Origin: Holophagales bacterium
GTDB taxonomy: Bacteria; Acidobacteriota; Thermoanaerobaculia; Multivoradales; Multivoraceae
Assembly (NCBI GenBank): GCA_009836625.1
Contig: VXVC01000001.1
Span: forward strand, 62,001-126,000
Direction: 5' to 3'
Length of the DNA: 64,000 bases
Shown here: piece by piece, positions 43,677 through 54,693 of the stretch
Position numbering within the stretch: position 1 is the stretch's first letter
Layout: the number at the start of each line of letters is the position of its first letter
Position numbers and translations under genes: made by a program
Notes under the pieces: generated by a model
Seen by the model: the letters and a program-made list of their open reading frames with translations, nothing else
Told to the model about the DNA's origin: nothing
Databases searched by the model: none

Positions 43677-44155
43677 CCCAGCGAGTGGGCGTCTTCCCCG
43701 GTTCCTTCGACCCGGTCCACAACGGCCACGTCGACCTGATCGAGCGCGCCCGCCGGCTCTTCGACGTGCTCTACATCGCCGTCCTCTACAACGAGCAGAA
43801 GCAGGCCCTGTTCTCGGTGGAGGAGCGGATCGATCTGCTACGCGACCTGGTCGGCGACTCCGGCGATTGCCGGGTCGAGAGCTTCAGCGGCCTCCTCGTC
43901 GACTACGCCCGCGAACGGAACGCCACCGCCGTCGTCCGCGGCCTCCGCTCCGGCGCCGACTTCGACTACGAGCTCCCGATGACCCTGATGAACCGCCGCC
44001 TCGCCCCTGGCATTGACACAATCTTCCTGCTACCGGCGCCGGAGTGGATCTACCTTTCGAGCAGGCTGACCAAGGAGGTCGGCAGCCTCGACGGCAACCT
44101 GTCGGGCGTGGTGCCGCCCGCGGTGCTGGAGGCGCTACGCCGGAAGCTGGGCTGA
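43673..44155 (+). CDS. coaD: Phosphopantetheine adenylyltransferase
   Basis: Penultimate step of coenzyme A synthesis, adenylating 4'-phosphopantetheine. From ATG 43673 the product is 160 residues, the usual length, with GVFPGSFDPVHNGHVDLIER (HxGH motif at 16-19), AVVRGLRSGADFDYELPM near 86 and the ISSR-like WIYLSSRLTKEVGSLDG near 123. ATGA overlap with the beta-propeller gene. Confidence 0.97.
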   Translation: MTQRVGVFPGSFDPVHNGHVDLIERARRLFDVLYIAVLYNEQKQALFSVEERIDLLRDLVGDSGDCRVESFSGLLVDYARERNATAVVRGLRSGADFDYELPMTLMNRRLAPGIDTIFLLPAPEWIYLSSRLTKEVGSLDGNLSGVVPPAVLEALRRKLG

Positions 44156-44179
44156 GGGGCGCGCGGCCCTCCGGCGCTC

Positions 44180-45868
44180 CTAGATCGACTTCGGGCCGAC
44201 CTTCCCGGTCGAGGTCAGGTTCGTTCCCGTCAAGGGGTCGTGCACCGTGATCACGTACGAGTGTTCGCGGCGGCGGAGTTGCAGATCGGTCTCGTAGTAG
44301 AAGATCTGGCCCGGCTGCGGTTCCTGGGAACCAGTGATCGGGACTTTCTCGAAGGACACTTCGGAGCGGTTGCCGCCTTCGTCCATCGCCGTCACGCGAA
44401 TCTCCACCACGCTGAGCCACTCGCCGGCGACGGGCAGGAGCTGGATCTCGTCGAGGGGGATCGCCACCTCGACGTTCACCGACATCTTGCGGCGGCCGGC
44501 GCGAACCGGCTTGGAGAAGTGCACTTCGAGCGGTAGTGCGTCGGGCGGATCGCCGAACAGCAGCGCTGCCTTCGCCGTCATGTCGAGCTCGTGGTCGCGC
44601 GACATGTCGACGTAGCCTTCGCGTGCGCGGGCGTTGAGGTCGGCCCGGCCTGCGAGCCGCACCACGATCTGATGGAACCTGTTGTCCTCACGGCGCTGGG
44701 GCTCGAAACCGAGCCAGTAGTACGAGCGCGTGTCCGCCGCCACGCTGGCCAGCGCCACGTCCCGCCGGAAGTTGACGAGTGGGACGCCGCCGGTCGAGCG
44801 GGCCAGCAGGTGCAGCGTGCTGTGCACGGTGTCCTCCCTTTCGAGCGCACCAGTAAGGGCGCCTGCAGGGTCGACTGCACCGTTCGCGCGCACCCCGGTC
44901 GACGCGTCGCCCCCGAAGCTCCTCACGGGACCCGGCACGTCAACCGGGTAGAGCGAGAAGCCGATCAGGTTCGCCGTCGACACCAGAGGACCGTAGAGTT
45001 CATCCTCGCTCATGATCCGGCGATCCCGCGGCAGGCCGCCGTCGGGGAGATTCGCTCGCGTGTAGATCGCCACGGACCTGGGCCAGCCGCCAGCGAGCAG
45101 CAGCATCACCTTGCGGCCTGGCTGGCGGGAGAACTGACGCATCGTAGCCATCGCGGCCAGCACCGAACTCTCCAACTGGTTGTTCAGGCGCTCCCTGTAG
45201 GAGTGTTGCGCTCTGGAGAAGAGAGAGGCAAGGCTCCTGGAACCTTCGGGCTGGACCGCTTCGACATCCGCTCGCACTTGCCGGTCCGTATCGGCCAGGC
45301 TCCGTGCGGTGAGCTGCTTCATGCCGCGGGTCGGCCGCTCGCGCGCCCGGTCCAGCGCCTCCTCCAGCTCCATCGAGCGCGGCGTCCAGCCCGTCAGCGT
45401 CTCGGCGCTCTTGCCGTCGAACGCGACGACCGCCACCCGGTCCACCGGACGCAGCGTTCGGAGGTCGTCCCTCAAGCGGTCGAGCACCCTGTTGCGGTCG
45501 CGCTTGATCGAGAAGAGGTCGTCGATGAAGACCAGGAAGTTCGTGCCGACCGGCGCGTCCGGGTCCACGCTCGGCACCGCGGCCATGTCGCCATTCCGGG
45601 CCCCCAGGGCGAGGCCGTCCTCGATCTCAGTGAAGTAGTCGATCGGTGTGGGCTTGCCGTCGACCAGGAGCTCAAAGTCCGACGGCTTCAGTCCTTGGAC
45701 GCGGTTTCCCTGACGGTCGGTGACGACGACCTCGACGTTCACGACGCGAACGTCGATCGTCTCCGAGAACACCTCGGGGATCTCCACCTCCTGGCCCGTC
45801 GCCGGGGCAGCCGCCCACACGAAGGCTGCGAGAAGCCAGGCGACCAGGAGGGTTCGCCGGGACCTCAC
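44180..45868 (-). CDS. Secreted VWFA-domain protein (Acidobacteria-type)
   Basis: A 562-residue protein with a signal peptide (LLVAWLLAAFVWAAAPATGQ). Residues ~38-85 carry the family opening VRVVNVEVVVTDRQGNRVQG and GLKPSDFELLVDGKP, followed by a von Willebrand A-like fold with FLVFIDDLFSIKRDRNRVLD (a degenerate MIDAS) near 110 and VDRVAVVAFDGKS near 138. This layout corresponds to the 'VWFA-related Acidobacterial domain' family, frequent in multiple copies in Acidobacteriota. It is convergent with coaD. Ligand unknown. Confidence 0.85.
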   Translation of the reverse strand: MRSRRTLLVAWLLAAFVWAAAPATGQEVEIPEVFSETIDVRVVNVEVVVTDRQGNRVQGLKPSDFELLVDGKPTPIDYFTEIEDGLALGARNGDMAAVPSVDPDAPVGTNFLVFIDDLFSIKRDRNRVLDRLRDDLRTLRPVDRVAVVAFDGKSAETLTGWTPRSMELEEALDRARERPTRGMKQLTARSLADTDRQVRADVEAVQPEGSRSLASLFSRAQHSYRERLNNQLESSVLAAMATMRQFSRQPGRKVMLLLAGGWPRSVAIYTRANLPDGGLPRDRRIMSEDELYGPLVSTANLIGFSLYPVDVPGPVRSFGGDASTGVRANGAVDPAGALTGALEREDTVHSTLHLLARSTGGVPLVNFRRDVALASVAADTRSYYWLGFEPQRREDNRFHQIVVRLAGRADLNARAREGYVDMSRDHELDMTAKAALLFGDPPDALPLEVHFSKPVRAGRRKMSVNVEVAIPLDEIQLLPVAGEWLSVVEIRVTAMDEGGNRSEVSFEKVPITGSQEPQPGQIFYYETDLQLRRREHSYVITVHDPLTGTNLTSTGKVGPKSI

Positions 45869-45887
45869 AGAGGTTCGCCGCCCGTGT

Positions 45888-46952
45888 TCAGTTTGCGCCG
45901 CGGTGGACGCTGCCGCCGGCGTCGACGGTCCAGGTGTCCGTGCCGTGGATCAACTGGTCGAGGGTCTGCGGCCTCGCCGTCGTCAGCTCGTCGATCTGGT
46001 CGATGACGCCGGCGTCGTACGTGGGGGCGTCGATCGCGCGGAGGACGCCCAGCGGGACCGGGAAGTCGCCAAGGCCGTCGCCGGTGGAGATGCTTGCCAT
46101 CTGGAACGCCAGGGACGGATTCGCGTGCTTCTCGTCCCACACGAGGCAGTCGTCGGCGGTCTTGCCATTACCGAGTTCGATGACTTCGAAGTCCGTTCCG
46201 GTGAAGCGCAGGCCCTTGTCCTGGTTGTCGCCGAACACCAGCGGCTTGCCGTGCTCGAGGTAGAGGCCGTTCTGCTGCCGGTTTTCCTTGTCGGTCAGGG
46301 CGCCGAACGCCTTGTCGTTGTAGATGTTGCAGTTCTGCATCACCTCGACGAACGCCGAGCCCTTGTGGGCCGCCGCCCTCTTCAGCACCTCCTTGAGATG
46401 GGGCATGAAGATGTCGACGCTGCGCGCGACGAACGTGGCGCCGGCGCCGATCGCGATGTTCAGCGGGTTGAAGGGGAAGTCGACCGAGCCGTGGGGCGTC
46501 GACTTCGTCCGCTTGCCGAGTTCGCTGGTGGGCGAGTACTGCCCCTTCGTCAGGCCGTAGACCCGGTTGTTGAACAGCAGGATCTTGACGTTGACGTTCC
46601 GGCGCAGGGTGTGAATCAGGTGGTTGCCGCCGATCGACAGGGCGTCGCCGTCGCCGGTGACGACCCAGACGTCGAGGTCCGGCCGGGTCATCTTGATCCC
46701 GGTCGCCACCGCCGGCGCGCGACCGTGGATCGAATGAAAGCCGTACGTGTTCATGTAGTACGGAAAGCGGCTGGAACAGCCGATCCCGGACACGATGACG
46801 AACTTCTCGCGGGGGATTCCCAGCTCCGGGAACACCTGCTGGACGGCGGAGAGGATGGCGTAGTCGCCGCAGCCGGGACACCAGCGGACTTCCTGATCGC
46901 TCTGGAAGTCCTTTCTGGTCAGCGGCGTCGCTTCGGTTGTCGGCATGTCCAC
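45888..46952 (-). CDS. korB: 2-oxoacid:ferredoxin oxidoreductase, beta subunit (KorB type)
   Basis: TPP-binding subunit of the oxidoreductase that decarboxylates 2-oxoglutarate (or a related 2-oxoacid) to the acyl-CoA with reduction of ferredoxin. The 354-residue product has VRWCPGCGDYAILSAVQ near 27, GIGCSSRFPYYMNTYGFHSI near 56, and the TPP/Mg motif VVTGDGDALSIGGNHLIHTL near 96. It follows korA by 1 bp. GTG 46952 or ATG 46946 can be the start. Confidence 0.92.
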   Translation of the reverse strand: MDMPTTEATPLTRKDFQSDQEVRWCPGCGDYAILSAVQQVFPELGIPREKFVIVSGIGCSSRFPYYMNTYGFHSIHGRAPAVATGIKMTRPDLDVWVVTGDGDALSIGGNHLIHTLRRNVNVKILLFNNRVYGLTKGQYSPTSELGKRTKSTPHGSVDFPFNPLNIAIGAGATFVARSVDIFMPHLKEVLKRAAAHKGSAFVEVMQNCNIYNDKAFGALTDKENRQQNGLYLEHGKPLVFGDNQDKGLRFTGTDFEVIELGNGKTADDCLVWDEKHANPSLAFQMASISTGDGLGDFPVPLGVLRAIDAPTYDAGVIDQIDELTTARPQTLDQLIHGTDTWTVDAGGSVHRGAN

Positions 46953-46953
46953 T

Positions 46954-48819
<1,866 letters not shown>

Positions 48820-48959
48820 GGTGGTTCTTGGGATGTGGCAGCCGGGCGCTATCGGGGGCGGAACCTCTGCCCGCCGCCGCGCCTGCGGGCTCCGTCCGCG
48901 GGACAGTCTGGAGGCAGATAGTACCATGACGCTGCCCCGCGGATCGGCGAGAACCCCAG

Positions 48960-51023
48960 GTGCCCAGTCGCGAGAAAAGAGCGAGCCGAAGCAGGCCATG
49001 GCGGCGAGTCGCGTGGCTGTCCGGGGCGGCTCTCGTGCTGGCGCTCTCGATCGTCACGGTGTCGCTGGATGCGCCCCTGGTGCTCGACCTGCTTGCCTGG
49101 ACCCTGATCACAATCGTCGGGGGTGCAGCCGGCTGGACACTCGTGGTCTGGCTGCAGCGCCGGTTGCTGTGGCGGGTGGGCCGGCGACTCGCTTTCAGCT
49201 ACGTGCTGTTGGGGCTGCTGCCGTTCCTGCTCAGCCTGGTGCTGGTCATCGTCGCGGCCTATCTGCTATCCGGCTTCTTCCTCGGCCATCTCTACCGCGA
49301 CGCGGCGATCGGTCTCCACGAGGAACTCGAGGCGGTGTCCGGGTTCCTTCTCCAGCCCCTCGAAATGGGGCTTCTGGACCCCTCCGCATTGCCTGCCGCC
49401 CAGGGTGGCGCCGCGCTGGCGTACTACCAGGACGGGATCCGGGCGGGCGGGGATCCGCGGGCGCCGGCGACCTTTCCGGCGTGGCTGGAGACGGACGAGG
49501 CGACCGACGGTCAGAGGCGGCGCAGCAGGGTTCCTCCGCTGGTCGCGTTGCCCGACGGGTCGGCCACGCTTGCAGCGGTGTTTCGCAGGGGGCCCTCGGG
49601 AGTCGTTGCGTTCTACGACCCGGCGGCAAGGGGGCTACTGGAACGGGAGCTGAGCCGGCGAAGCGACGTCTGGACCCGGCTCCGCGGCCGGGGCGAGACG
49701 GACGGCGCGGGCTGGACGGTCCAGGTCTTCGGGGGTGGGCAGTTCGTACTGCAGCCGTTGGCGCGGACCCAGGGGAGTGTGGAGCGCGAGGACTTCTTCG
49801 AATCCCTGAACGCGAGTTCTCCCTTCAGCATCGTCGGTGTCGAGATGGCCGGGCCGCTCAATGCGTTCGCCGACGGCGCGCCGGTCTCGGCGCCGGTCTC
49901 GGTGTCGTTGGCGGCGACCCAGCCGATCGTCTTCCGCCATCTCTTCTCGGCCTCGAGCCAGGTGGACACGCTGGGCTGGTTCTTCTTCGGCATTGCCACT
50001 TTCATGCTCTTCGACGTCTTCGTCGCGGCGACGATCATGGCCATGTTCATGATCCTCGGGCTCAGTCGGGCCGTGAACCGGTTGAGCGCGGCCACCGGGG
50101 CCGTGCAGGCGGGAGACTTCTCGGCCCGCATTCCGGTGCGGCGCAAGGATCAGCTCGGCGCGCTCCAGCGGTCGTTCAACGAGATGGCGGCGGGCCTTGA
50201 GCGCCTGATCGCCGAGCGCACGGCCCGGAGGGCCCTGGAGCAGGAACTCGAGTTCGCGCGCGAAGTCCAGAAGAACCTGATTCCGGGCCAGGGACTCCAG
50301 GTGGAGGGGGTCGAGTTCGCCACCTTCTTCGAGCCCTCGGCCGCGATCGGCGGCGACTACTTCGACATCCTCGAGCTTCCCGGTGAGTGGGAAGGAGACA
50401 GGGGCCGGCTTGGCGTGGTCATTGCGGATGTGGCCGGCCACGGCCTCTCGGCCGGTCTCCGCATGGCGATGCTCAAGGCCGGCCTGCTGACCCTGGTGGA
50501 AGAGGGCAAGCCGGCGCGGCAGTTGCTTCCCGCTCTGGACGGCCTGGTGCGCAAGGAGAGCGACCGCGTGTTTGTCACCGCGAGTCTCTCCCTGATCGAC
50601 GTGTCGACCGGTGTGGTCGAGATGACGAACGCCGGCCATCCTCCCGCCTACCTGCTGCGGAATGGCGAGATCGAGGAGATCCTCCTTTCCGGATCCCCGC
50701 TCGGCGCGCTCGGCGCGGACTACGGCTTCCGGCGGTTCGAGCTCAGGCCGGGCGATGTCATGGTCTGGCTCTCGGACGGCTTCATCGAGGCCGCGGACGC
50801 CGACGGCGAGGTCTTCGGCTACGAGCGCACGATCGACTCCCTCAAGGGCTCGGCCGACAGCGCCATGGAAGTGCGGGACCGCATTCTCGGCGACATCCGC
50901 CGCTACACCGAAGGCGTGGGCGCCGAGGATGATCTCACTTTGGTCGTGATGCGCTACCAGCCGGAGGCGGCGACCTCCGAGACGCCGGTCGACCAGGAGC
51001 TGCTGCGGGCGGCCGGCGGCTGA
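48960..51023 (+). CDS. Membrane-bound SpoIIE-type PP2C serine phosphatase with HAMP domain
   Basis: A 687-residue sensor phosphatase. N-terminal membrane helices (about 18-38, 42-65 and 78-105), a large extracytoplasmic sensor region, another helix near 340-365 (GWFFFGIATFMLFDVFVAAT), a HAMP linker (SAATGAVQAGDFSARIPVRR) and a C-terminal SpoIIE/RsbU phosphatase with FEPSAAIGGDYFDILEL, VVIADVAGHGLSAGLRMAML, VWLSDGFIEAADADGE and EDDLTLVVMR supplying the metal-binding aspartates. Such proteins dephosphorylate anti-anti-sigma factors; none is encoded nearby. GTG 48960 has no clear ribosome-binding site. Confidence 0.9.
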   Translation: MPSREKRASRSRPWRRVAWLSGAALVLALSIVTVSLDAPLVLDLLAWTLITIVGGAAGWTLVVWLQRRLLWRVGRRLAFSYVLLGLLPFLLSLVLVIVAAYLLSGFFLGHLYRDAAIGLHEELEAVSGFLLQPLEMGLLDPSALPAAQGGAALAYYQDGIRAGGDPRAPATFPAWLETDEATDGQRRRSRVPPLVALPDGSATLAAVFRRGPSGVVAFYDPAARGLLERELSRRSDVWTRLRGRGETDGAGWTVQVFGGGQFVLQPLARTQGSVEREDFFESLNASSPFSIVGVEMAGPLNAFADGAPVSAPVSVSLAATQPIVFRHLFSASSQVDTLGWFFFGIATFMLFDVFVAATIMAMFMILGLSRAVNRLSAATGAVQAGDFSARIPVRRKDQLGALQRSFNEMAAGLERLIAERTARRALEQELEFAREVQKNLIPGQGLQVEGVEFATFFEPSAAIGGDYFDILELPGEWEGDRGRLGVVIADVAGHGLSAGLRMAMLKAGLLTLVEEGKPARQLLPALDGLVRKESDRVFVTASLSLIDVSTGVVEMTNAGHPPAYLLRNGEIEEILLSGSPLGALGADYGFRRFELRPGDVMVWLSDGFIEAADADGEVFGYERTIDSLKGSADSAMEVRDRILGDIRRYTEGVGAEDDLTLVVMRYQPEAATSETPVDQELLRAAGG

Positions 51024-51032
51024 GGAGAAGCG

Positions 51033-51725
51033 GTGCGCGTCGTCGTCCGGGTCGCCTTGGCGGCCTCGGTTCTGCTGGCCGTCGCGGCGGCGGCCGGCGC
51101 CGAACTCGCGATTCTCACCAACGGCCATCGCTACAAGGTGACTGACTGGGAAGTCCAGCACCGTGGCGAGGCCGTGGGCGACGAGCGGATCCGGTTGACC
51201 CTCGAGGGCGGCGGCACGGTGACCCTGCCGCTGATCCAGGTCGAGCGCATCGTCGATGACGAGATCGTCGAGGAGCCGCCGCCGGATTCACCGGTCGAAC
51301 CCGGTTTCACCTTCGACTATCGCTCCGGGCAGGCGGCGCCGGCGACGCCCTACGGGGAGCTCTTCCTCCAGGTCGGCCGCGAGCACGAACTGAATCCCGA
51401 CTTGCTGGCCGCTCTGGCGCGGGCCGAGTCGAACTACGACCCAGCCGCCGTGTCCTCCAAGGGTGCCCGTGGGCTTCTCCAGTTGATGCCGGCGACCGCC
51501 GAGCGGTTCGGAGTGTCTCCGCGCGAGCTTCACGACCCGGCCCGGAACGTCCTCGCCGCGGCCCGCTACCTGACCTGGCTCCGCCGCCGCTTCGAGGACG
51601 ATCTGCCGCGCGTGCTCGCCGGCTACAACGCCGGCGAAGGCGCCGTCGACGCCCACGACGGCGTTCCGCCCTACCGCGAGACCGTGACCTTCATCGGCCG
51701 CGTCTACGGCTTCCTCGGCCTGTGA
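51033..51725 (+). CDS. Secreted lytic transglycosylase (SLT domain)
   Basis: Periplasmic murein hydrolase producing anhydro-MurNAc ends. The 230-residue product has a signal peptide (VALAASVLLAVAAAAGAE), a ~60-residue N-terminal domain, and a C-terminal SLT domain with LNPDLLAALARAESNYDPAA (catalytic Glu in AES), SKGARGLLQLMPATAERFGV and VLAGYNAGEGAVDAHDGVPP. GTG start 10 bp after the phosphatase gene. Confidence 0.92.
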   Translation: MRVVVRVALAASVLLAVAAAAGAELAILTNGHRYKVTDWEVQHRGEAVGDERIRLTLEGGGTVTLPLIQVERIVDDEIVEEPPPDSPVEPGFTFDYRSGQAAPATPYGELFLQVGREHELNPDLLAALARAESNYDPAAVSSKGARGLLQLMPATAERFGVSPRELHDPARNVLAAARYLTWLRRRFEDDLPRVLAGYNAGEGAVDAHDGVPPYRETVTFIGRVYGFLGL

Positions 51726-51736
51726 ATACTGGGTGC

Positions 51737-51754
51737 GCGGGTCTTCTGACCCGC
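51737..51754. terminator. TTCT-loop hairpin between convergent genes
   Basis: GCGGGTC-TTCT-GACCCGC, a perfect 7-bp stem, 11 bp after the lytic transglycosylase stop and 47 bp from the xerD stop on the other strand. With its GTGC lead-in it repeats the element at 18594-18615 almost exactly (one base different in the loop). Likely a bidirectional terminator or dispersed REP-like unit. Confidence 0.6.
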
Positions 51755-51801
51755 ATCAGGCGCGATGCCGCGAAGCGGCGAGCGCGAGCTGCTCGGCGCC
51801 T

Positions 51802-52728
51802 TTACCGCGCCCGCGGGTGGTACTGGTCGTACAGCGTCCGCAGGCGGTGCTCGTGGATGTGCGTGTAGATCTGCGTCGTCGTGATGTTCGCGTGTCCGAG
51901 CATCACCTGGACGGCGCGCAGATCGGCGCCGTGCTCCAGCAGATGGGTGGCGAAGCTGTGGCGCAGCACGTGGGGGGAGAGATCGGGTATCCCGGCCCCC
52001 CGGCCGTAGTTCCTGAGCAGCTTCCAGAATCCCTGCCGGGTCAGTCCGCTGCCGCGGTAGCTGACGAAGACGACATCGTGGCGACCCTTCGCCATCACCG
52101 GCCGCACCTCGCGGAGGTAGCGGTGAAGCCAGTTCTCGGCCGATTCGCCGACCGGCACCACCCGTTCCTTGGCACCCTTGCCGAACGCGATGAGGTAGCC
52201 GGCGTCGAGCTGAAGCTGGGTCCGTTCGAGGCTGACCATCTCGCTGACGCGCAGGCCGGTGGCGTAGAGCAGCTCGATCATCGTGCGGTCGCGGACCCCC
52301 GCCGGACGGCTTGTGTCCGGGGCGTCGAGCAGCGTCTCGACCTGATCTTCGCGCAGCACCTTGGGTAGCCGGCGCGGCAGCCTGGGCGGGTAGAGGTTGA
52401 CCGCCGGGTTGTCGCCCCGGTCGCCCTCGTTCACCAGGAAGGCGTAGAACCGGCGCATCGAGACCAGGGCGCGACTCACCGAGCGGGGCGACAGCCCGTC
52501 CCGGCGCAGGCGCCGCAGGTGCTGTCCGAGCTGATCGACGGATGCCGTCAGCAAGTCGCCGCCAGCGTCCTCCAGGTTGCCCGCCAGCCGCGCCAGATCG
52601 CGCCGGTAGGCGTCGACCGTGTGCTGGGAAAGGCCGCGTTCCACCAGCAGCCCGTCGAGATAGCGGTCCAGCGTCCGCTCGCTCTCGGACACCCTGGCGG
52701 GTCCGCTCAACGTGCTGGTAGCGGCCAT
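51802..52728 (-). CDS. xerD: Tyrosine recombinase XerD-type
   Basis: Site-specific recombinase resolving chromosome dimers at dif. From ATG 52728 the product is 308 residues: N-terminal SAM-like DNA-binding domain (RYLDGLLVERGLSQHTVDAY) and catalytic domain with Arg in ATGLRVSEMVSLE, Lys in AFGKGAKERVVPVG, SPHVLRHSFATHLLEHGADL (H..R), LGHANITTTQIYTHI with the nucleophile Tyr. A TTG at 52773 is an alternative longer start, but it overlaps the divergent M28 gene start. No integrase-associated cargo is present, so it is taken as the housekeeping enzyme. Confidence 0.93.
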   Translation of the reverse strand: MAATSTLSGPARVSESERTLDRYLDGLLVERGLSQHTVDAYRRDLARLAGNLEDAGGDLLTASVDQLGQHLRRLRRDGLSPRSVSRALVSMRRFYAFLVNEGDRGDNPAVNLYPPRLPRRLPKVLREDQVETLLDAPDTSRPAGVRDRTMIELLYATGLRVSEMVSLERTQLQLDAGYLIAFGKGAKERVVPVGESAENWLHRYLREVRPVMAKGRHDVVFVSYRGSGLTRQGFWKLLRNYGRGAGIPDLSPHVLRHSFATHLLEHGADLRAVQVMLGHANITTTQIYTHIHEHRLRTLYDQYHPRAR

Positions 52729-52772
52729 TCCTATAGCCAACAATCTATCAGTGCCCGCGCTACGATTCCCCA

Positions 52773-54422
52773 ATGACCAGACGAACCATCGCCGTAGCCC
52801 TTTGCCCGCTTGCCCTGTTCTTCCTCCTAGGTGCTTGCACCCAGCCGGCCGCCCAGCTCGATACCGCGACCCAGCTCGCCACCTGGATCGCCGACCTCTC
52901 CGACGACGCGATGGAGGGCCGCGGCCCGGGTACCGCGGGTGACGTCATGGCGCGGCAGTACATCGCCGACGTGATGGCCGGGATGGGCCTCGAACCCGCC
53001 GCCGCGGACGGCAGTTGGGAGCAGCCGTTCGACATCGTCAGCATCGACGCCACCGTGCCCGAAACCTGGACCTTCCGTTCGGGCAGCGGCGACAGCGTCG
53101 AGTTCGCCTTCTGGGACGAGTTCATCGCCCATAGCGGCGTGCAGTCGGATCGGGCCGCGATCGAAGACGCCGAGGTCGTGTTCGTCGGCTACGGCATCCA
53201 GGCGCCCGAGTACGGCTGGGACGACTATGGCGATGCGGACCTCGCCGGCAAGGTGCTGGTCATGCTGAACAACGACCCGGACTGGGATCCGGACCTGTTC
53301 GAGGGTGACCGCCGCCTTTACTACGGTCGCTGGACCTACAAGTACGAGAGCGCCGCGGCCCAGGGCGCGGCGGGCGCGGTCATCATCCACACGACCCCCT
53401 CGGCCGGCTACCCGTTCCAGGTCGTGCAGACATCCTGGACCGGCCCGCAGTTCGAACTCCCCGCGGAGGGAGAGCCCCGCGCCCAGATCAACGCGTGGCT
53501 GACGGAGGAGGCGTCACGCCGCCTGTTCGAACTCGCCGGCGTCGACTACGACGAGACCCTGGAGTCGGCACGGAGCGCCGACTTCAGCCCCGTGCCTCTC
53601 GGCCTGTCGACGAGCCTGGCGCTCACCAATACGGTCACCAGCGAGCAGACGGCCAACGTGCTCGGCGCGCTGCCGGGCAGCGACCCGGAACTCGCCGACG
53701 AGTGGATCGTCTTCACGGCCCATCACGACCACCTTGGCGTTTCGCCGGACGAGAGCCTGGAAGACCGCATCTACAACGGCGCTCTGGACAACGCGGCCGG
53801 CGTGGCCCAGGTGCTCGCCATCGCCAGCGAGCTGGAGGCGCAGAACCCCGGTCCGAGCCGCTCCATGCTGTTCGCCCTCGTCGGCGCCGAGGAGCAGGGC
53901 CTGCTCGGGTCCGAGTACTACGCGGCCCACCCGACCGTGCCCCCGGGCAAGATGGCCGCCAACATCAACTACGACGGCGGCAACCAGTGGGGCCGGACCC
54001 GCGACGTGACCTACATCGGCTACGGCAAATCGAGCCTGGACGCGGTCGTCGAGGCCGCCGCCGCCGAACAGGGCCGCACCGTCCTGCCCGACCAGTTCCC
54101 CGCAAACGGCTACTTCTACCGCTCGGACCAGTTGAACTTCGCCCGGATGGGCGTGCCGGCCATCTACCTCGACAACGGCACCGACTTCATCGACCAGCCC
54201 GAGGGCTGGGGTCGCGACGTCCTGCAGGCCTGGACCGAGAACATCTACCACCAGGTGTCCGACGAGTACGGCGAGGACTGGAACTTCGAGGGCATGGTCG
54301 ACGACGTCGAACTCGGCCTGGCCTGCGCCCGTGCGATATCCGAGAACCCCGAACTCCCGTTCTGGAACCCCGGTGACGAGTTCGAAGCCGCCCGGCTGGC
54401 GGCGCTTGCCGCCGTCGAGTAG
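52773..54422 (+). CDS. M28 family zinc aminopeptidase, lipoprotein
   Basis: A 549-residue exported peptidase. The N-terminus ends in a lipobox (LFFLLGAC, lipidated Cys near residue 22). A PA (protease-associated) insert spans roughly residues 110-240. The M28 metal ligands are in VFTAHHDHLGV (His), GALDNAAGVAQVLAIA (Asp), LVGAEEQGLLGSEYYAAHP (Glu pair), later Asp and His near the C-terminal part. Probably acts in the periplasm or on the outer membrane to release N-terminal amino acids. Divergent from xerD across a 44-bp gap. Confidence 0.92.
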   Translation: MTRRTIAVALCPLALFFLLGACTQPAAQLDTATQLATWIADLSDDAMEGRGPGTAGDVMARQYIADVMAGMGLEPAAADGSWEQPFDIVSIDATVPETWTFRSGSGDSVEFAFWDEFIAHSGVQSDRAAIEDAEVVFVGYGIQAPEYGWDDYGDADLAGKVLVMLNNDPDWDPDLFEGDRRLYYGRWTYKYESAAAQGAAGAVIIHTTPSAGYPFQVVQTSWTGPQFELPAEGEPRAQINAWLTEEASRRLFELAGVDYDETLESARSADFSPVPLGLSTSLALTNTVTSEQTANVLGALPGSDPELADEWIVFTAHHDHLGVSPDESLEDRIYNGALDNAAGVAQVLAIASELEAQNPGPSRSMLFALVGAEEQGLLGSEYYAAHPTVPPGKMAANINYDGGNQWGRTRDVTYIGYGKSSLDAVVEAAAAEQGRTVLPDQFPANGYFYRSDQLNFARMGVPAIYLDNGTDFIDQPEGWGRDVLQAWTENIYHQVSDEYGEDWNFEGMVDDVELGLACARAISENPELPFWNPGDEFEAARLAALAAVE

Positions 54423-54448
54423 CCGGCGGGTTACCTGGAGAGGACCAC

Positions 54449-54688
54449 ATGAGCGAAGCCCGAATAGCCGCCCGCGAACCCGCGAAGATCGAACTCGAGG
54501 CCGGCACCTACTGGTGGTGCCGCTGTGGCCGGTCGGAGAACCAGCCCTTCTGCGACGGGTCCCACCGGGGCACGGGGTTCGAACCAATGCGCCTCACGCT
54601 GGAGGAGGATCGGCGGGTTGCTCTTTGTCAGTGCAAGCGCAGCGACAGGATGCCGCACTGCGACGGCAGCCACCGGTTCCTGGACTGA
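54449..54688 (+). CDS. Double CDGSH iron-sulfur protein (mitoNEET-like)
   Basis: A 79-residue protein with two CDGSH zinc-finger-type [2Fe-2S] motifs: Cys24, Cys26, Cys35, His39 ([16 protein letters not shown]) and Cys60, Cys62, Cys71, His75 ([16 protein letters not shown]). Each 3Cys-1His set binds a redox-active, labile [2Fe-2S] cluster. Two motifs in one chain match the CISD3/Miner2-like type. Role here unknown; redox sensing or cluster transfer are possibilities. Confidence 0.93.
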   Translation: MSEARIAAREPAKIELEAGTYWWCRCGRSENQPFCDGSHRGTGFEPMRLTLEEDRRVALCQCKRSDRMPHCDGSHRFLD

Positions 54689-54693
54689 GTGGC

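Noticed and set aside
51802-52728. XerD-like recombinase as marker of a genomic island
   Set aside because: Length and motifs fit housekeeping XerD; no cargo genes, attachment repeats or composition change around it.
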